Source: Rhodococcus_G sp042879035 (GTDB lineage: Bacteria; Actinomycetota; Actinomycetes; Mycobacteriales; Mycobacteriaceae). From it: a DNA stretch of 64,000 nt. Below, in pieces: positions 1 through 7,229 of this stretch. The notes beneath the pieces are model-generated. The model had not been told where the DNA came from. It saw only the letters and a list, made by a program, of their open reading frames with translations, and searched no databases. The position numbers and the translations under genes were made by a program. Positions within the stretch are counted from its first letter, which is position 1. Each line of letters opens with the position of its first letter. Where the stretch lies: assembly GCF_042879035.1 (NCBI RefSeq), contig NZ_JBIAOU010000001.1:248001-312000 (forward strand), in the 5' to 3' direction.

Positions 1-555
1 GCGGTCGTCCCCGTCCTGCCGCTGAAGTTCGGTGCCGTCGTGACGGACACCGACGCCGTCACCGACGAACTTCTGGCCCCGCATCACGACGAGTTTCGTA
101 CCGCACTCGATCAGGTGGAGGGCAAGGCGCAGTACGTGGTCAAGGGCCGCTACGACGAATCCGCCGTGCTCCAGGAGATTCTCTCCGAGAACGAGGACGC
201 GGCGCGACTGCGGGACGAGATCCGGGAGGTATCCGAGGACGCCGGCCGCGACGCCCGCATCGCCCTCGGTGAACTCGTCTCGAATGCGGTGACCGCGAAG
301 CGTGATGCGGACACCGCGACCGTGGTCGAGGCGGTCCGATCGGTCACCGACGACGTCCGGGTCCGGCCCCCCACCCACGACCTCGACGCGGTGCACCTGG
401 CGGTGCTGATCAAGCTGGACGCGGAGGAGGACCTGGGGTCCGCGCTGTCGCCGGTCGCGGACGATTGGTCGGAGCGCGTCGAACTGCGCGTGGTGGGTCC
501 GATGGCGGCCTACGACTTCGTCGCCGCCCCTGCACCGGACGAGGCCGAGGCGTGA
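1..555 (+). CDS. gvpF: Gas vesicle protein GvpF/GvpL family (5' end outside window)
   Basis: The open frame runs in from the left edge, so the start lies upstream; 184 residues are visible. The first visible residues (VLPLKFGAVV) match the conserved P-x-(R/K)-F-G-x-V strand of GvpF/GvpL proteins. The alpha-helical region and the C-terminal 'ELRVVGPMAAYDF' block, equivalent to the family's 'GPWPPYSF' ending, follow. GvpF/L are minor proteins needed for nucleation and assembly of gas vesicles, the gas-filled protein shells in the cytoplasm. The stop overlaps the GTG of the next gene (GTGA), so translation is probably coupled. An ATG at 40 is internal and would delete the conserved first block. 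Confidence 0.85.
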   Translation, partial: AVVPVLPLKFGAVVTDTDAVTDELLAPHHDEFRTALDQVEGKAQYVVKGRYDESAVLQEILSENEDAARLRDEIREVSEDAGRDARIALGELVSNAVTAKRDADTATVVEAVRSVTDDVRVRPPTHDLDAVHLAVLIKLDAEEDLGSALSPVADDWSERVELRVVGPMAAYDFVAAPAPDEAEA

Positions 556-704
556 CGATGACGGGCCTGCTCTCGACGATCGCGGGTCTCTCGCTCGCTC
601 CGGTCCGCGAGCGGACCACCGTGACCGCCGACCTCCCCGACACCGACCGTGACACCGACACCGACACCGACCGTGACGACCGCCGCGGCCCGCCGAAGGG
701 GTGA
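552..704 (+). CDS. gvpG: Short GvpG-like gas vesicle protein
   Basis: This 50-residue frame starts at a GTG overlapping the gvpF stop; an ATG two codons later (558) is an alternative. Its first ~20 residues (MTGLLSTIAGLSLAPVRE) match the GvpG N-terminus, usually G-L-L-x-G-L-x-x-L-P-L-A-P-V. The helical remainder of GvpG, normally about 80-90 residues in all, is missing. It is replaced by a low-complexity Asp/Thr/Arg stretch encoded by a gacacc-type microsatellite. Position between gvpF and gvpO fits gvpG. Whether the shortened form works is unknown; it could be a decaying gene kept for coupling. Confidence 0.6.
   Translation: MTMTGLLSTIAGLSLAPVRERTTVTADLPDTDRDTDTDTDRDDRRGPPKG
634..675 (+). 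repeat. gacacc-type microsatellite inside gvpG
   Basis: An imperfect hexamer repeat (gacacc / gaccgt) encodes the D-T-D-R-D-T-D-T-D-T-D-R-D tail of the GvpG-like protein. It starts exactly where similarity to GvpG ends. Boundaries are by eye. Confidence 0.6.
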
Positions 705-711
705 CCGAGCC

Positions 712-1038
712 GTGAGCAAGGGTTCACGAATCGGCGACGACGTCGACGATCGAGATTCCGAACCGACCTCGCTGTCGGCCGCCGAGGCCGCAGGGGTCGC
801 GATCCGGCACATCTCCGAGCTCACGACCCGCGAGCCGGTCGGGGCGACCTCGGTGTCCCCGACCGACGACGGGTGGCTCGTCGAGGTCGAGGTCGTCGAG
901 GACCGACGGATCCCGACGTCCGCGGACATGCTCGCGCTGTACGAGGTGGAGATCGACCTCGGTGGCGAACTGCTGTCCTACAGCCGCACCCGTCGCTACG
1001 CGCGGGGTGCCAGCGATCCGGGCCGGGGTACATCGTGA
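712..1038 (+). CDS. gvpO: Gas vesicle protein GvpO
   Basis: This 108-residue protein matches GvpO: an acidic N-terminus, then a domain with A-I-R-H-I-S-E-L, 'GWLVEVEVVEDRRIP' and a 'LALYEVEIDLGGELLSYSRTRRYARG' ending. GvpO is an accessory or regulatory component of actinobacterial gas-vesicle clusters. The GTG at 712 is chosen because it lies just after the gvpG stop (702-704) and the family's conserved part starts some 25 residues in. The stop overlaps the next GTG (1035). Confidence 0.85.
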   Translation: MSKGSRIGDDVDDRDSEPTSLSAAEAAGVAIRHISELTTREPVGATSVSPTDDGWLVEVEVVEDRRIPTSADMLALYEVEIDLGGELLSYSRTRRYARGASDPGRGTS

Positions 1039-1517
1039 CCGTCATGGGCGGCGGTGGCGTCGCACCGGAACCCTACGGCGGCGGACATCACTCGACGAAT
1101 CTGGGTGACATCCTCGAACGGGTTCTCGACAAGGGCCTCGTCATCGCCGGCGACATCCAGGTGAACCTGCTCGACATCGAGCTGCTCACCATCAAGTTGC
1201 GTCTGGTCATCGCCTCGCTCGAGACGGCCAAGGCCGTCGGAATCAACTGGTGGGAACACGATCCGTGGCTCAGCGGTACGAGTGAGGACCTCGAACTCGA
1301 GAACCGTCGGCTCCGCGAACGGGTCGCCGAACTCGAATCGGGTGAGGGCACCCCCGCCGTCGACGCGTCCGGTGCACAGGCCGAACCGGTGTCGCGGACG
1401 GCGTCGTCACGAAAGGCGGTGTCGTCGAAGGCGGTGTCGTCGAAGGCGGCGGCGTCACCGAAGGCGAAGTCACCGAGGGAGAAGACACCGGTGGAGGACG
1501 AGGGCGATGACGGCTGA
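1035..1517 (+). CDS. gvpJ: Gas vesicle structural protein GvpJ (GvpA family) with Lys/Ser-rich tail
   Basis: Residues ~20-85 form a GvpA-fold domain: 'LGDILERVLDKGLVIAGDI', then a beta strand, then 'DIELLTIKLRLVIASLETA' and 'GINWWEHDP'. This matches GvpJ, a minor shell protein related to the GvpA rib protein. After a short Glu/Arg-rich helix the last ~45 residues are a Lys/Ser/Ala-rich tail with a repeated K-A-V-S-S unit. The start GTG overlaps the gvpO stop and the 3' end overlaps gvpL by 11 bp. GvpA itself is not visible and may lie left of the window. Total 160 residues. Confidence 0.85.
   Translation: MTVMGGGGVAPEPYGGGHHSTNLGDILERVLDKGLVIAGDIQVNLLDIELLTIKLRLVIASLETAKAVGINWWEHDPWLSGTSEDLELENRRLRERVAELESGEGTPAVDASGAQAEPVSRTASSRKAVSSKAVSSKAAASPKAKSPREKTPVEDEGDDG
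1413..1442 (+). repeat. Two exact 15-bp repeats in the gvpJ tail
   Basis: The unit aaggcggtgtcgtcg occurs twice in tandem and degrades into related copies to about 1480. It encodes K-A-V-S-S units of the basic C-terminal tail of GvpJ, in frame. Confidence 0.8.
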
Positions 1518-2295
1518 GGACACGGGGGTGTGGGTCTACGCCGTCACCGCGTCCCCCCGCGAACCCGCAACGCTGCCGGTCGGAGTCGCCGGTGAACCGG
1601 TACGCACCGTGAACTCCGAGGGCCTGATCGCGTTCGTGGGCACCGTCGGCCTCGACGAGTTCGGTACGGCCGCGCTGCATCGGCACCTCGAGGACCTCGA
1701 CTGGCTGGAAGTCGTGGCCCGGGCGCACGACGCCGTCGTCGCCGCGGTCGCTCACGGCACCGCGACGATTCCGCTGCGACTGGCGACGGTGTGCTCGGAC
1801 GACAACCGGGTCCTGACACTGCTCGAGCAGCACCGTGCCGAATTCGACGCCGCGCTGCGTCGCGTCGCCGGGCGCGCGGAATGGGGTGTGCGCGCGTACG
1901 CCGATCCCGACAGACAGTCGGCCGAGGACGACGAGTCCGGCGCGGCGGGCGGGCCGGGAGCCCGCTATCTGGCGCGGCGGCGGCACGCACTGACCGCGCG
2001 GGAGGCCTTCGCCCAGGCGGTCGCCGGCGATGCGGACGAGGTGCACACCGTGCTGATGCGGGTGGCCGCCGCGGCGAGGCGCCAGCCGCCCACGTCGCCG
2101 GTACTGACCGGAACCCGCGAGTGGATGCCCCTGAACGGCACGTACCTCGTCGACGAGGAGCGGACGGCGGAGTTCACCGATGCGGTGACGGACTCGGACC
2201 GCGCCCACGACCGTCTGCGGCTCGAACTCTCCGGCCCCTGGCCCCCGTACTCGTTCACCGGGATGGCCGAGAACGGTCAGGAGGAAACGCCGTGA
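1507..2295 (+). CDS. gvpL: Gas vesicle protein GvpL/GvpF family
   Basis: This 262-residue protein is a second, full-length GvpF/GvpL. It begins with 'GVWVYAVT', has an 'IPLRLATVCSDD' strand, the helix 'LLEQHRAEFDAALRRVAGRAEWGVRAY', and ends with 'LRLELSGPWPPYSF'. Such proteins are minor gas-vesicle components that assist assembly. The ATG at 1507 overlaps the end of gvpJ by 11 bp, and the stop overlaps the gvpS GTG. The central linker (DRQSAEDDESGAAGGPG) is acidic and Gly-rich. The gvpL symbol rests on order; the sequence alone does not separate F from L. Confidence 0.85.
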   Translation: MTAEDTGVWVYAVTASPREPATLPVGVAGEPVRTVNSEGLIAFVGTVGLDEFGTAALHRHLEDLDWLEVVARAHDAVVAAVAHGTATIPLRLATVCSDDNRVLTLLEQHRAEFDAALRRVAGRAEWGVRAYADPDRQSAEDDESGAAGGPGARYLARRRHALTAREAFAQAVAGDADEVHTVLMRVAAAARRQPPTSPVLTGTREWMPLNGTYLVDEERTAEFTDAVTDSDRAHDRLRLELSGPWPPYSFTGMAENGQEETP

Positions 2296-2483
2296 ACGTC
2301 CCTGCTCCGGCGCCCGAACGCCGAATCGCGCTCGTCGATCTCCTCGACCGGGTCCTCGCCGGCGGGGTCGTCGTCGCGGGCGACATCACCCTGTCCATCG
2401 CCGACGTCGACCTGGTCCGGATCTCCCTCCGCACCCTGATCTCGTCGGTGCGGGTTGCCGCCCGGACGGACGACGAAGCATGA
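2292..2483 (+). CDS. gvpS: Small GvpA-family protein, GvpS-like
   Basis: This 63-residue protein is a minimal GvpA-fold: 'IALVDLLDRVLAGGVVVAGDITLSIADVDLVRISLRTLISSVR'. In streptomycete-type clusters a small GvpA paralogue called GvpS lies between gvpL and gvpK, exactly this position, which is the basis for the name. It probably works as a minor shell or cap protein. The GTG start overlaps the gvpL stop (GTGA) and the TGA overlaps the gvpK ATG (ATGA). Confidence 0.75.
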   Translation: MNVPAPAPERRIALVDLLDRVLAGGVVVAGDITLSIADVDLVRISLRTLISSVRVAARTDDEA

Positions 2484-2779
2484 GCGAACCGCAGCCCCAC
2501 GGTCTCTCGCAGCGGATCGACTCGGACCCGGAATCCGTCGAGCGCGGCCTCGTCGCCCTCGTCCTGACCCTCGTCGAACTGCTCAGGCAACTGATGGAAC
2601 GGCAGGCACTGCGACGTGTCGACCAGGGCGATCTCACCGACGACCAGGTGGAGCGGATCGGCCTGACGCTGATGCGGCTCGAATCGAAGATGGACGAACT
2701 GCGCGACCATTTCGGACTCACACCCGAGGACCTCAACATCGACCTGGGACCGCTGGGGACCCTGCTGCCGCGGGACTGA
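2480..2779 (+). CDS. gvpK: Gas vesicle protein GvpK
   Basis: This 99-residue protein matches GvpK: 'VERGLVALVLTLVELLRQLMERQALRRVDQGDLTDDQVERIGLTLMRLESKMDELRDHFGLTPEDLNIDLGPLG' is diagnostic. GvpK is a helical accessory protein required for vesicle formation. It is the last gene of the visible operon, starting at an ATG that overlaps the gvpS stop. A 31-bp gap with its own Shine-Dalgarno sequence separates it from the following SDR gene. Confidence 0.92.
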   Translation: MSEPQPHGLSQRIDSDPESVERGLVALVLTLVELLRQLMERQALRRVDQGDLTDDQVERIGLTLMRLESKMDELRDHFGLTPEDLNIDLGPLGTLLPRD

Positions 2780-2810
2780 CCACTCCCGGACGACGACGGA
2801 CGGAGGAACC

Positions 2811-3662
2811 ATGAGCGACCGGCACCAGCCACACACCATCGACTACCCGGGTTCCACCTCGGAGATGGCGGAGGAACCCCGCGACGAGATGCGCGACTAC
2901 CGGGGGCGCGGCCTGCTCGACGGGCGGAAGGCACTCGTCACCGGCGGCGACTCCGGCATAGGCCGCGCGGTGGCCGTCGCCTTCGCCAAGGAAGGTGCCG
3001 ACGTCGCGATCGCCTACCTCAGCGAGGAGGACGACGCCGAGCACACCGCCGAACTCGTTCGCGCCGAGGGCAGGCAGTGCCTCACCCTGCCCGGCGACCT
3101 CGCCGACCCCGCGCACTGCCGCACCGTCGTCGAGCGGACCGTCACCGAACTCGGCGGACTGCACGTCCTCGTGAACAACGTCGCCTACCAGAATCCGGTC
3201 GACGATCTGACCGAACTCGACGACGCGCAGTGGCGCCGCACCTTCGCCGTCAACATCGACAGCTTCTTCCACGTCACCAAGGCAGCACTGCGGCATCTGG
3301 ACCGCGGATGCTCGATCGTGAACACCGCCTCGATCAACGGGCTGCGCGGCAACAAGACGCTGATCGACTACTCGGCCACCAAGGGCGCCGTCATCGCGCT
3401 CACGTACTCGCTGGCCCAGTCGTTGACGGAACGGGGAATCCGGGTGAACTGCGTGGCACCGGGGCCGGTGTGGACGCCGCTCATCCCCGCCACGATGGGC
3501 CCCGAGAGGGTTGCGTCCTTCGGTACCCAGGCCCCGTTCGGGCGCGAGGCGCAACCGGACGAGATCGCCCCCTCCTACGTGTTCTTCGCGTCGGAAACCA
3601 TGTCGTCGTACTATTCGGGCGAAGTGCTCGCGCCGATCGGCGGCGAAACCCTGCCCGGCTGA
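2811..3662 (+). CDS. SDR-family oxidoreductase (general-stress type)
   Basis: This 283-residue classical-type SDR has an N-terminal extension of ~40 residues, typical of the YhdF/Gsp39-like 'general stress' group. Visible motifs are T-G-G-D-S-G-I-G-R (cofactor binding), N-N-V-A (core), Ser in 'VNTASING', and the Y-S-A-T-K catalytic pair. Downstream 'RVNCVAPGPVWTPL' and the C-terminal 'SGEVLAPIGGE' are also typical. Substrate unknown. A strong Shine-Dalgarno (cggaggaa) precedes the ATG. It follows gvpK in the same direction and converges on the CrtI-like gene, 31 bp away. Confidence 0.85.
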   Translation: MSDRHQPHTIDYPGSTSEMAEEPRDEMRDYRGRGLLDGRKALVTGGDSGIGRAVAVAFAKEGADVAIAYLSEEDDAEHTAELVRAEGRQCLTLPGDLADPAHCRTVVERTVTELGGLHVLVNNVAYQNPVDDLTELDDAQWRRTFAVNIDSFFHVTKAALRHLDRGCSIVNTASINGLRGNKTLIDYSATKGAVIALTYSLAQSLTERGIRVNCVAPGPVWTPLIPATMGPERVASFGTQAPFGREAQPDEIAPSYVFFASETMSSYYSGEVLAPIGGETLPG

Positions 3663-3693
3663 AGCCGCACCGGGAGCAGCTCGTTCCGCCGCA

Positions 3694-5283
3694 TCACCAC
3701 GACCGCAGGACCGAACGTCCGCGCGTGCGGAGCCGACCGGCGACCGTGGCGTCGGTCAACGCCGCCGACGCTGCGTGCGCACCGCACATTCCGTGGACGC
3801 CGCCGCCCGGGTGGATCGCGGCACTGGCCAGGTAGAGGCCGTCGACCGGGGTGCGCGCCCCCGCGACGCCGGGGATCGGCCGGAACACCAGCTGCTGGTG
3901 CAGTTGCGAAGTCCCTCCGTTGACCGCGCCACCGACGAGGTTCGCATCCGCCGCCTCGAGATCGCCGGGCCGCTGGACACCCCGGTACACCACGCGGTCG
4001 AGGACACCGGGAGCGTGCGCGGTCAGCACCTCGTCGATCCGCCGGGCGAGCAGGTCGGCGGCCGCGTCGTGCGTCACTCCCCGCGGGAGATGACTGTAGG
4101 CCCAGGCACTCTCGGTACCCTCGGGAGATCTGCCCGGGTCCGCGGTGGTCATCTGGCCCACGATCACGAACGGCTCGCGGGGCACCGTGCCCGTCTCCAG
4201 GTCGGCTCCCCACCGGACCAGGCCGTCACCGTCCGCGCCGAGATGCACTGCGCCGCAACCGGACAGGGTCGGTGATCGCCACGGGATCGGGCCGGACAGG
4301 GCGTAGTCGACCTTGACCACCGGCGTGTCCCACTCGAAGCGGCCCAGATCCGCCAGCACCCGCCCCGGAACGATCCCGTCGGGCAGCAGCCGACGGTACA
4401 GCGCGGGCGCCGAGACGTCCGCGAGCACGGCCCGGCGGACCCGGACCCGGGTGCCGCCGGCCGTGACCACCGCGTGTGCCCGACCACCGGACACCTCGAC
4501 TCCGGTGACCTCCTGACCGCACCGGACCCGGCAACCGGCGGCTTCGGCGCGCCGCACCAGTGCCCGGGTCAGGGCTCCGGCACCGCCGACCGGTGCCGGG
4601 AACCCGAGGTCCTGGGCGAGCATCGTCAGCAGGTAGCCCATCAGACCGCTACCCGCCGACGTCACGGGCACGTCGGCGTGTGCCGCGTTGCCGGCCAGCA
4701 GCAGCCGCGCGCCCTCGCCCGCGAACAGCTCCTCCCCCAACCGTCGGACGGGCAGGGCCAGCATCCGCGCGACGCGCAGGGCCTCGGCGCCGCCGATCCT
4801 GCGCAGCGCCGTCAGCGGTGCGCGCAGCGGCGGAAACGGGCCGAGAAGTGCCCGCAGCAAAGGTTCCCGCAGCGCCCCCCACTGGGCGTGCAGGCGCAGC
4901 CACGCCTCGCCGTCGCCGGCGCACCGGCGTTCGAGATCGGCGGCCGTGTCCGCGGCGTCGGGCCGCATCGTCACCGCGTCCCCGTCGGTGGGCCCGGTCG
5001 GGTGCCCGTACGCGAACGGGGCGCGAGCCCACGACAGTCCGTGAGAACGCAGATCGAGCTCCTCGAACACCGGCGACGCGGCGGCGAGCGGGTGAAAGGC
5101 GCTGAACAGGTCCATCCGGAATCCGGGATGCAGCTCGGCCGTGCGCGCGGCACCACCCGGTTCCGGCTGGGCCTCGAGCACCACGACGTCCCAGCCGGCG
5201 GCGGCGAGGAGAGCGGCCGCGGTGAGGCCGTTCGGGCCGGCGCCGATCACCGCACAGTCGACCGTTTCGGCGTTCCCGCTCAC
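3694..5283 (-). CDS. FAD-dependent phytoene-desaturase-like oxidoreductase
   Basis: This 529-residue protein has an N-terminal Rossmann FAD motif (VIGAGPNGLTAAALLAAAG, then V-V-V-L-E-A) followed by 'PGGAARTAELHPGF'. The C-terminal 'GLYLASAAIHPGGGVHGMCGAHAA' block is seen in CrtI/COG1233-type oxidoreductases. Members oxidise isoprenoid or other hydrophobic substrates; no phytoene synthase is nearby, so a carotenoid role is not shown. The GTG at 5283 is chosen because the FAD motif starts ~9 residues later and it overlaps the stop of the upstream SRPBCC gene by 4 bp. The same frame stays open to 6480, but that stretch overlaps other genes and gene remnants. Confidence 0.8.
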   Translation of the reverse strand: MSGNAETVDCAVIGAGPNGLTAAALLAAAGWDVVVLEAQPEPGGAARTAELHPGFRMDLFSAFHPLAAASPVFEELDLRSHGLSWARAPFAYGHPTGPTDGDAVTMRPDAADTAADLERRCAGDGEAWLRLHAQWGALREPLLRALLGPFPPLRAPLTALRRIGGAEALRVARMLALPVRRLGEELFAGEGARLLLAGNAAHADVPVTSAGSGLMGYLLTMLAQDLGFPAPVGGAGALTRALVRRAEAAGCRVRCGQEVTGVEVSGGRAHAVVTAGGTRVRVRRAVLADVSAPALYRRLLPDGIVPGRVLADLGRFEWDTPVVKVDYALSGPIPWRSPTLSGCGAVHLGADGDGLVRWGADLETGTVPREPFVIVGQMTTADPGRSPEGTESAWAYSHLPRGVTHDAAADLLARRIDEVLTAHAPGVLDRVVYRGVQRPGDLEAADANLVGGAVNGGTSQLHQQLVFRPIPGVAGARTPVDGLYLASAAIHPGGGVHGMCGAHAASAALTDATVAGRLRTRGRSVLRSW

Positions 5284-5768
5284 GGGCGGCCCGTTCGGGC
5301 ACCGGTCGCGCTCTCCGCGATCAGAACCAGTCCGCGCAGGCACTCCCGGTTGCGGGGCAGCACGGCCGTCTCCTGGATCCGGTCGGGAATCCACCGGGTG
5401 GGCGCGGTGACCGCATGCTCGAGCAGCTCGACGGTGGACCCGTCCCCGTCCGTGTCGATCCTGATCGCGACCTCCGCGACACCGAAGGGCCAGGCCCGGG
5501 CGTGCAGCACCAGTTCCTGCTCCGGAACCGACTTCTCGACCCGGGTCACGTCGTCGAGGAGCAGTGGCCACAACCCGACCGAATGATGAAGGCAGGTACC
5601 CACCGCGGGCCGGCCCGGTTCCACCGCGCGGATCCGGGACGCCCCGACCACCCAGCTCGGAAGGCTCCACCCGTCGGCGAGCACGTCCCACACCCGCGCC
5701 GGCGTCGCCGCCCGGTCGCAGTCCAGCACGGGGGTCGTGTACGCGAGATCGATCCAGCTGCCTCGCAC
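5280..5768 (-). CDS. SRPBCC-family (polyketide cyclase/lipid-transport-like) protein
   Basis: This 162-residue single-domain START/SRPBCC protein shows 'RAATPARVWDVLADGWSLPSWVVGASRIRAVE' at the N-terminus and a curved-sheet pattern ending in a long amphipathic C-terminal helix around 'RNRECLRGLVLIAE'. The family binds hydrophobic ligands; no catalytic function can be assigned. Its TGA overlaps the GTG of the CrtI-like oxidoreductase, so the two are probably co-translated and may act on the same substrate. The ATG at 5768 lies inside the truncated epimerase stub upstream. Confidence 0.75.
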   Translation of the reverse strand: MRGSWIDLAYTTPVLDCDRAATPARVWDVLADGWSLPSWVVGASRIRAVEPGRPAVGTCLHHSVGLWPLLLDDVTRVEKSVPEQELVLHARAWPFGVAEVAIRIDTDGDGSTVELLEHAVTAPTRWIPDRIQETAVLPRNRECLRGLVLIAESATGARTGRP

Positions 5769-5883
5769 CGGCCGGCGGGACCGGGCGCGCCACCGCGAGG
5801 AGTTCGTGCTCCGCCCGCGCTGCCAGGACGGTCAGCAGCGCGGTGCCGACATTGCCGCTCGCCCCGGTGACCACGATCCTCAT
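5757..5883 (-). pseudogene. N-terminal stub of an NAD-dependent epimerase
   Basis: From an ATG at 5883 the frame reads 'MRIVVTGASGNVGTALL', a clear Rossmann nucleotide-binding start (T-G-A-x-G-x-x-G) of extended-SDR epimerases. After ~40 residues (to 'VPPAGARQ') the similarity ends at the start of the SRPBCC gene, which is in another frame. The rest of the epimerase (~250 residues) is absent. No stop interrupts this frame before the CrtI-like gene, which happens to be in phase, but the intervening translation is low-quality arginine/glycine-rich shadow. The most economical reading is a deletion that removed the epimerase body. Confidence 0.6.
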
Positions 5884-5949
5884 GCCGCGGCCCACGGGTG
5901 TTCCGATCGAATCGGTTTGCCCGCCTTCGGTTTCGGGTAACCACCGGTG

Positions 5950-6345
5950 ATGCGGTGGTTTCGCGCCGTCGAGGTCCGTCTCGCCGGCGCCTCGACGGTG
6001 ACCTCCCGCGTCGCCGGCTCGGCGTGGGCACCGACCGTGGCGGCCGGTGCGATCGTCGTCCTCCTCGCGATCGGTGGCCTGCTCGGGTTCTCCCCGGGCT
6101 GGGCGTATTTCGTCCACACGATCGGAGCGTTGGTGAGCGTGTTCATGCTGTTCGTCGTGCAGCACTCCACCCGCCGGGAGTCCAATGCGATCCTCCTCAA
6201 ACTGGACGAGCTGATCCACTCGTCGCAGGAGGCGCACGACGAACTGCTCGACGTCGAGGACCAGGAGGTGCGTGAGCAGGAAATCCTGCACGACGCACTG
6301 CACCACGACGACGCCGGCGACGGCGCCGACCGGCACCGGGAGTGA
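5950..6345 (+). CDS. Low-affinity iron permease family protein
   Basis: This 131-residue protein has two predicted membrane segments (WAPTVAAGAIVVLLAIGGLL and 'FVHTIGALVSVFMLFVVQHS') followed by 'STRRESNAILLKLDELIHSSQEAHDELLDVEDQ' and an acidic, His-rich tail. The 'QHxxxRxxxAIxLKLDEL' block is typical of the small bacterial members named after yeast Fet4. Iron transport has not been shown for the bacterial group, so the name is a family label. ATG 5950 is preferred over the adjoining GTG 5947. It converges on a decayed dehydrogenase. Confidence 0.8.
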   Translation: MRWFRAVEVRLAGASTVTSRVAGSAWAPTVAAGAIVVLLAIGGLLGFSPGWAYFVHTIGALVSVFMLFVVQHSTRRESNAILLKLDELIHSSQEAHDELLDVEDQEVREQEILHDALHHDDAGDGADRHRE

Positions 6346-6355
6346 GACGGATCTC

Positions 6356-6825
6356 TCACGGCACCAGGGAGATCTTGATCGCGCCGTCGCGTTTGGCCTG
6401 GAACATCTCGTAGGCACCGGGAGCCTCGGCCAACGGCAGGGTGTGGGTGGCGAACGTGTCCACGCCGAGCGGATCTCCATCGGTGAGCAGCGGCATGATC
6501 TGCGGAACCCACCGGTTGACGTTGGCCTGGCCCATCCTGATGGTGACCTGCTTGTCGAACAGGGTCAGCATCGGCAGCGGATCGGTCATGCCGCCGTACC
6601 ACGCCGATCACCGAGTCGGTTCCGCGGCCGTGCGTCCGGTCCCGGATCGCCGCACCGATGTCGTCGACCTCGGTCAGGTCGAGCACGCGCCAGCACCTCG
6701 TACAGGTGCAGGTCCGACCCGCAGATGTTCGTCGTCGTGACCTTCACGATCGCGTCGGTCGGTTCCTCGATCTTCGGCTCGGGAACCGTGTCGACGCTGA
6801 CCTTCCGCTTTCCCTGCCATGTCAC
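6356..6825 (-). pseudogene. Decayed zinc-dependent alcohol dehydrogenase
   Basis: Three pieces of one glutathione-independent formaldehyde-dehydrogenase-like ADH lie in order but in different frames. The N-terminus (6825 down to ~6690) has 'VTWQGKRKVSVDTVPEPKIEEPTD' and the zinc-region 'NICGSDLHLYEVL'. A ~30-residue middle piece (around 6686-6600) reads 'LDLTEVDDIGAAIRDRTHGRGTDSVI'. The C-terminal 78 residues end '...AYEMFQAKRDGAIKISLVP'. A functional enzyme needs ~380 residues; about 150 remain, so most of the catalytic and NAD domains are deleted and the junctions are frameshifted. Confidence 0.8.
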
Positions 6826-6902
6826 CGCGCCCTCCCTTCGTCGACGACTCCGCACCGATTCGATTCCGCACCGTTCGGTGGCCTACCCCGCACGGCTCCG
6901 GC

Positions 6903-7229
6903 TCAACCGGGTGACGCCAGCACCGGCGAGTACCGGGTGTAGCCCTCACGCAGGGTGACGCAGCCGTCCGCGACTCGGTGCACGTCGCGCCACAGCACCA
7001 GGAAGGCCCCCCGTTCGCGCCACCGGAGGAACTGGGCGATCGGCGCCGGCGACCGCACCCGCCGACGCTCGTAACCCAGGAACGATCCGCCGAACCGGGG
7101 GCCGACGAGAACGCCGACGACGGTCGGCGGGCCCGCGTCCCCGATCTCGAAGCGGACGTCGACGACCGTGCCGATCCGGGTGCCCGACCCGTCCACGGTG
7201 GCGGCGCCGATCAGGTCACTCAGGCGCAT
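6903..7229 (-). CDS. PRC-barrel domain protein
   Basis: This 108-residue protein begins 'MRLSDLIGAATVDGSGTRIGTVVDVRFE', the characteristic PRC-barrel start (L-x-G-x-x-V-x-D-x-x-G-x-x-x-G-x-V-x-D). It continues 'TVVGVLVGPRFGGSFLGYERRR'. PRC barrels are small beta-barrel modules of RNA-processing and membrane-associated proteins. The ATG at 7229 overlaps the end of the upstream PRC-like gene by 14 bp. It is the last gene of the coupled group with the Nramp-like transporter, suggesting a role in sensing or regulating that transporter; this is inferred from context only. Confidence 0.75.
   Translation of the reverse strand: MRLSDLIGAATVDGSGTRIGTVVDVRFEIGDAGPPTVVGVLVGPRFGGSFLGYERRRVRSPAPIAQFLRWRERGAFLVLWRDVHRVADGCVTLREGYTRYSPVLASPG

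Noticed and set aside
5884..5949. A gene or regulatory RNA between the epimerase stub and the iron-permease-like gene
   Set aside because: The gap is only ~66 bp and shows no hairpin or conserved motif.
3694..6480. A single 928-residue epimerase-desaturase fusion protein
   Set aside because: The frame is open, but only residues for the epimerase start and the desaturase look like protein. The middle overlaps the SRPBCC gene in another frame and reads as low-complexity Arg/Gly.
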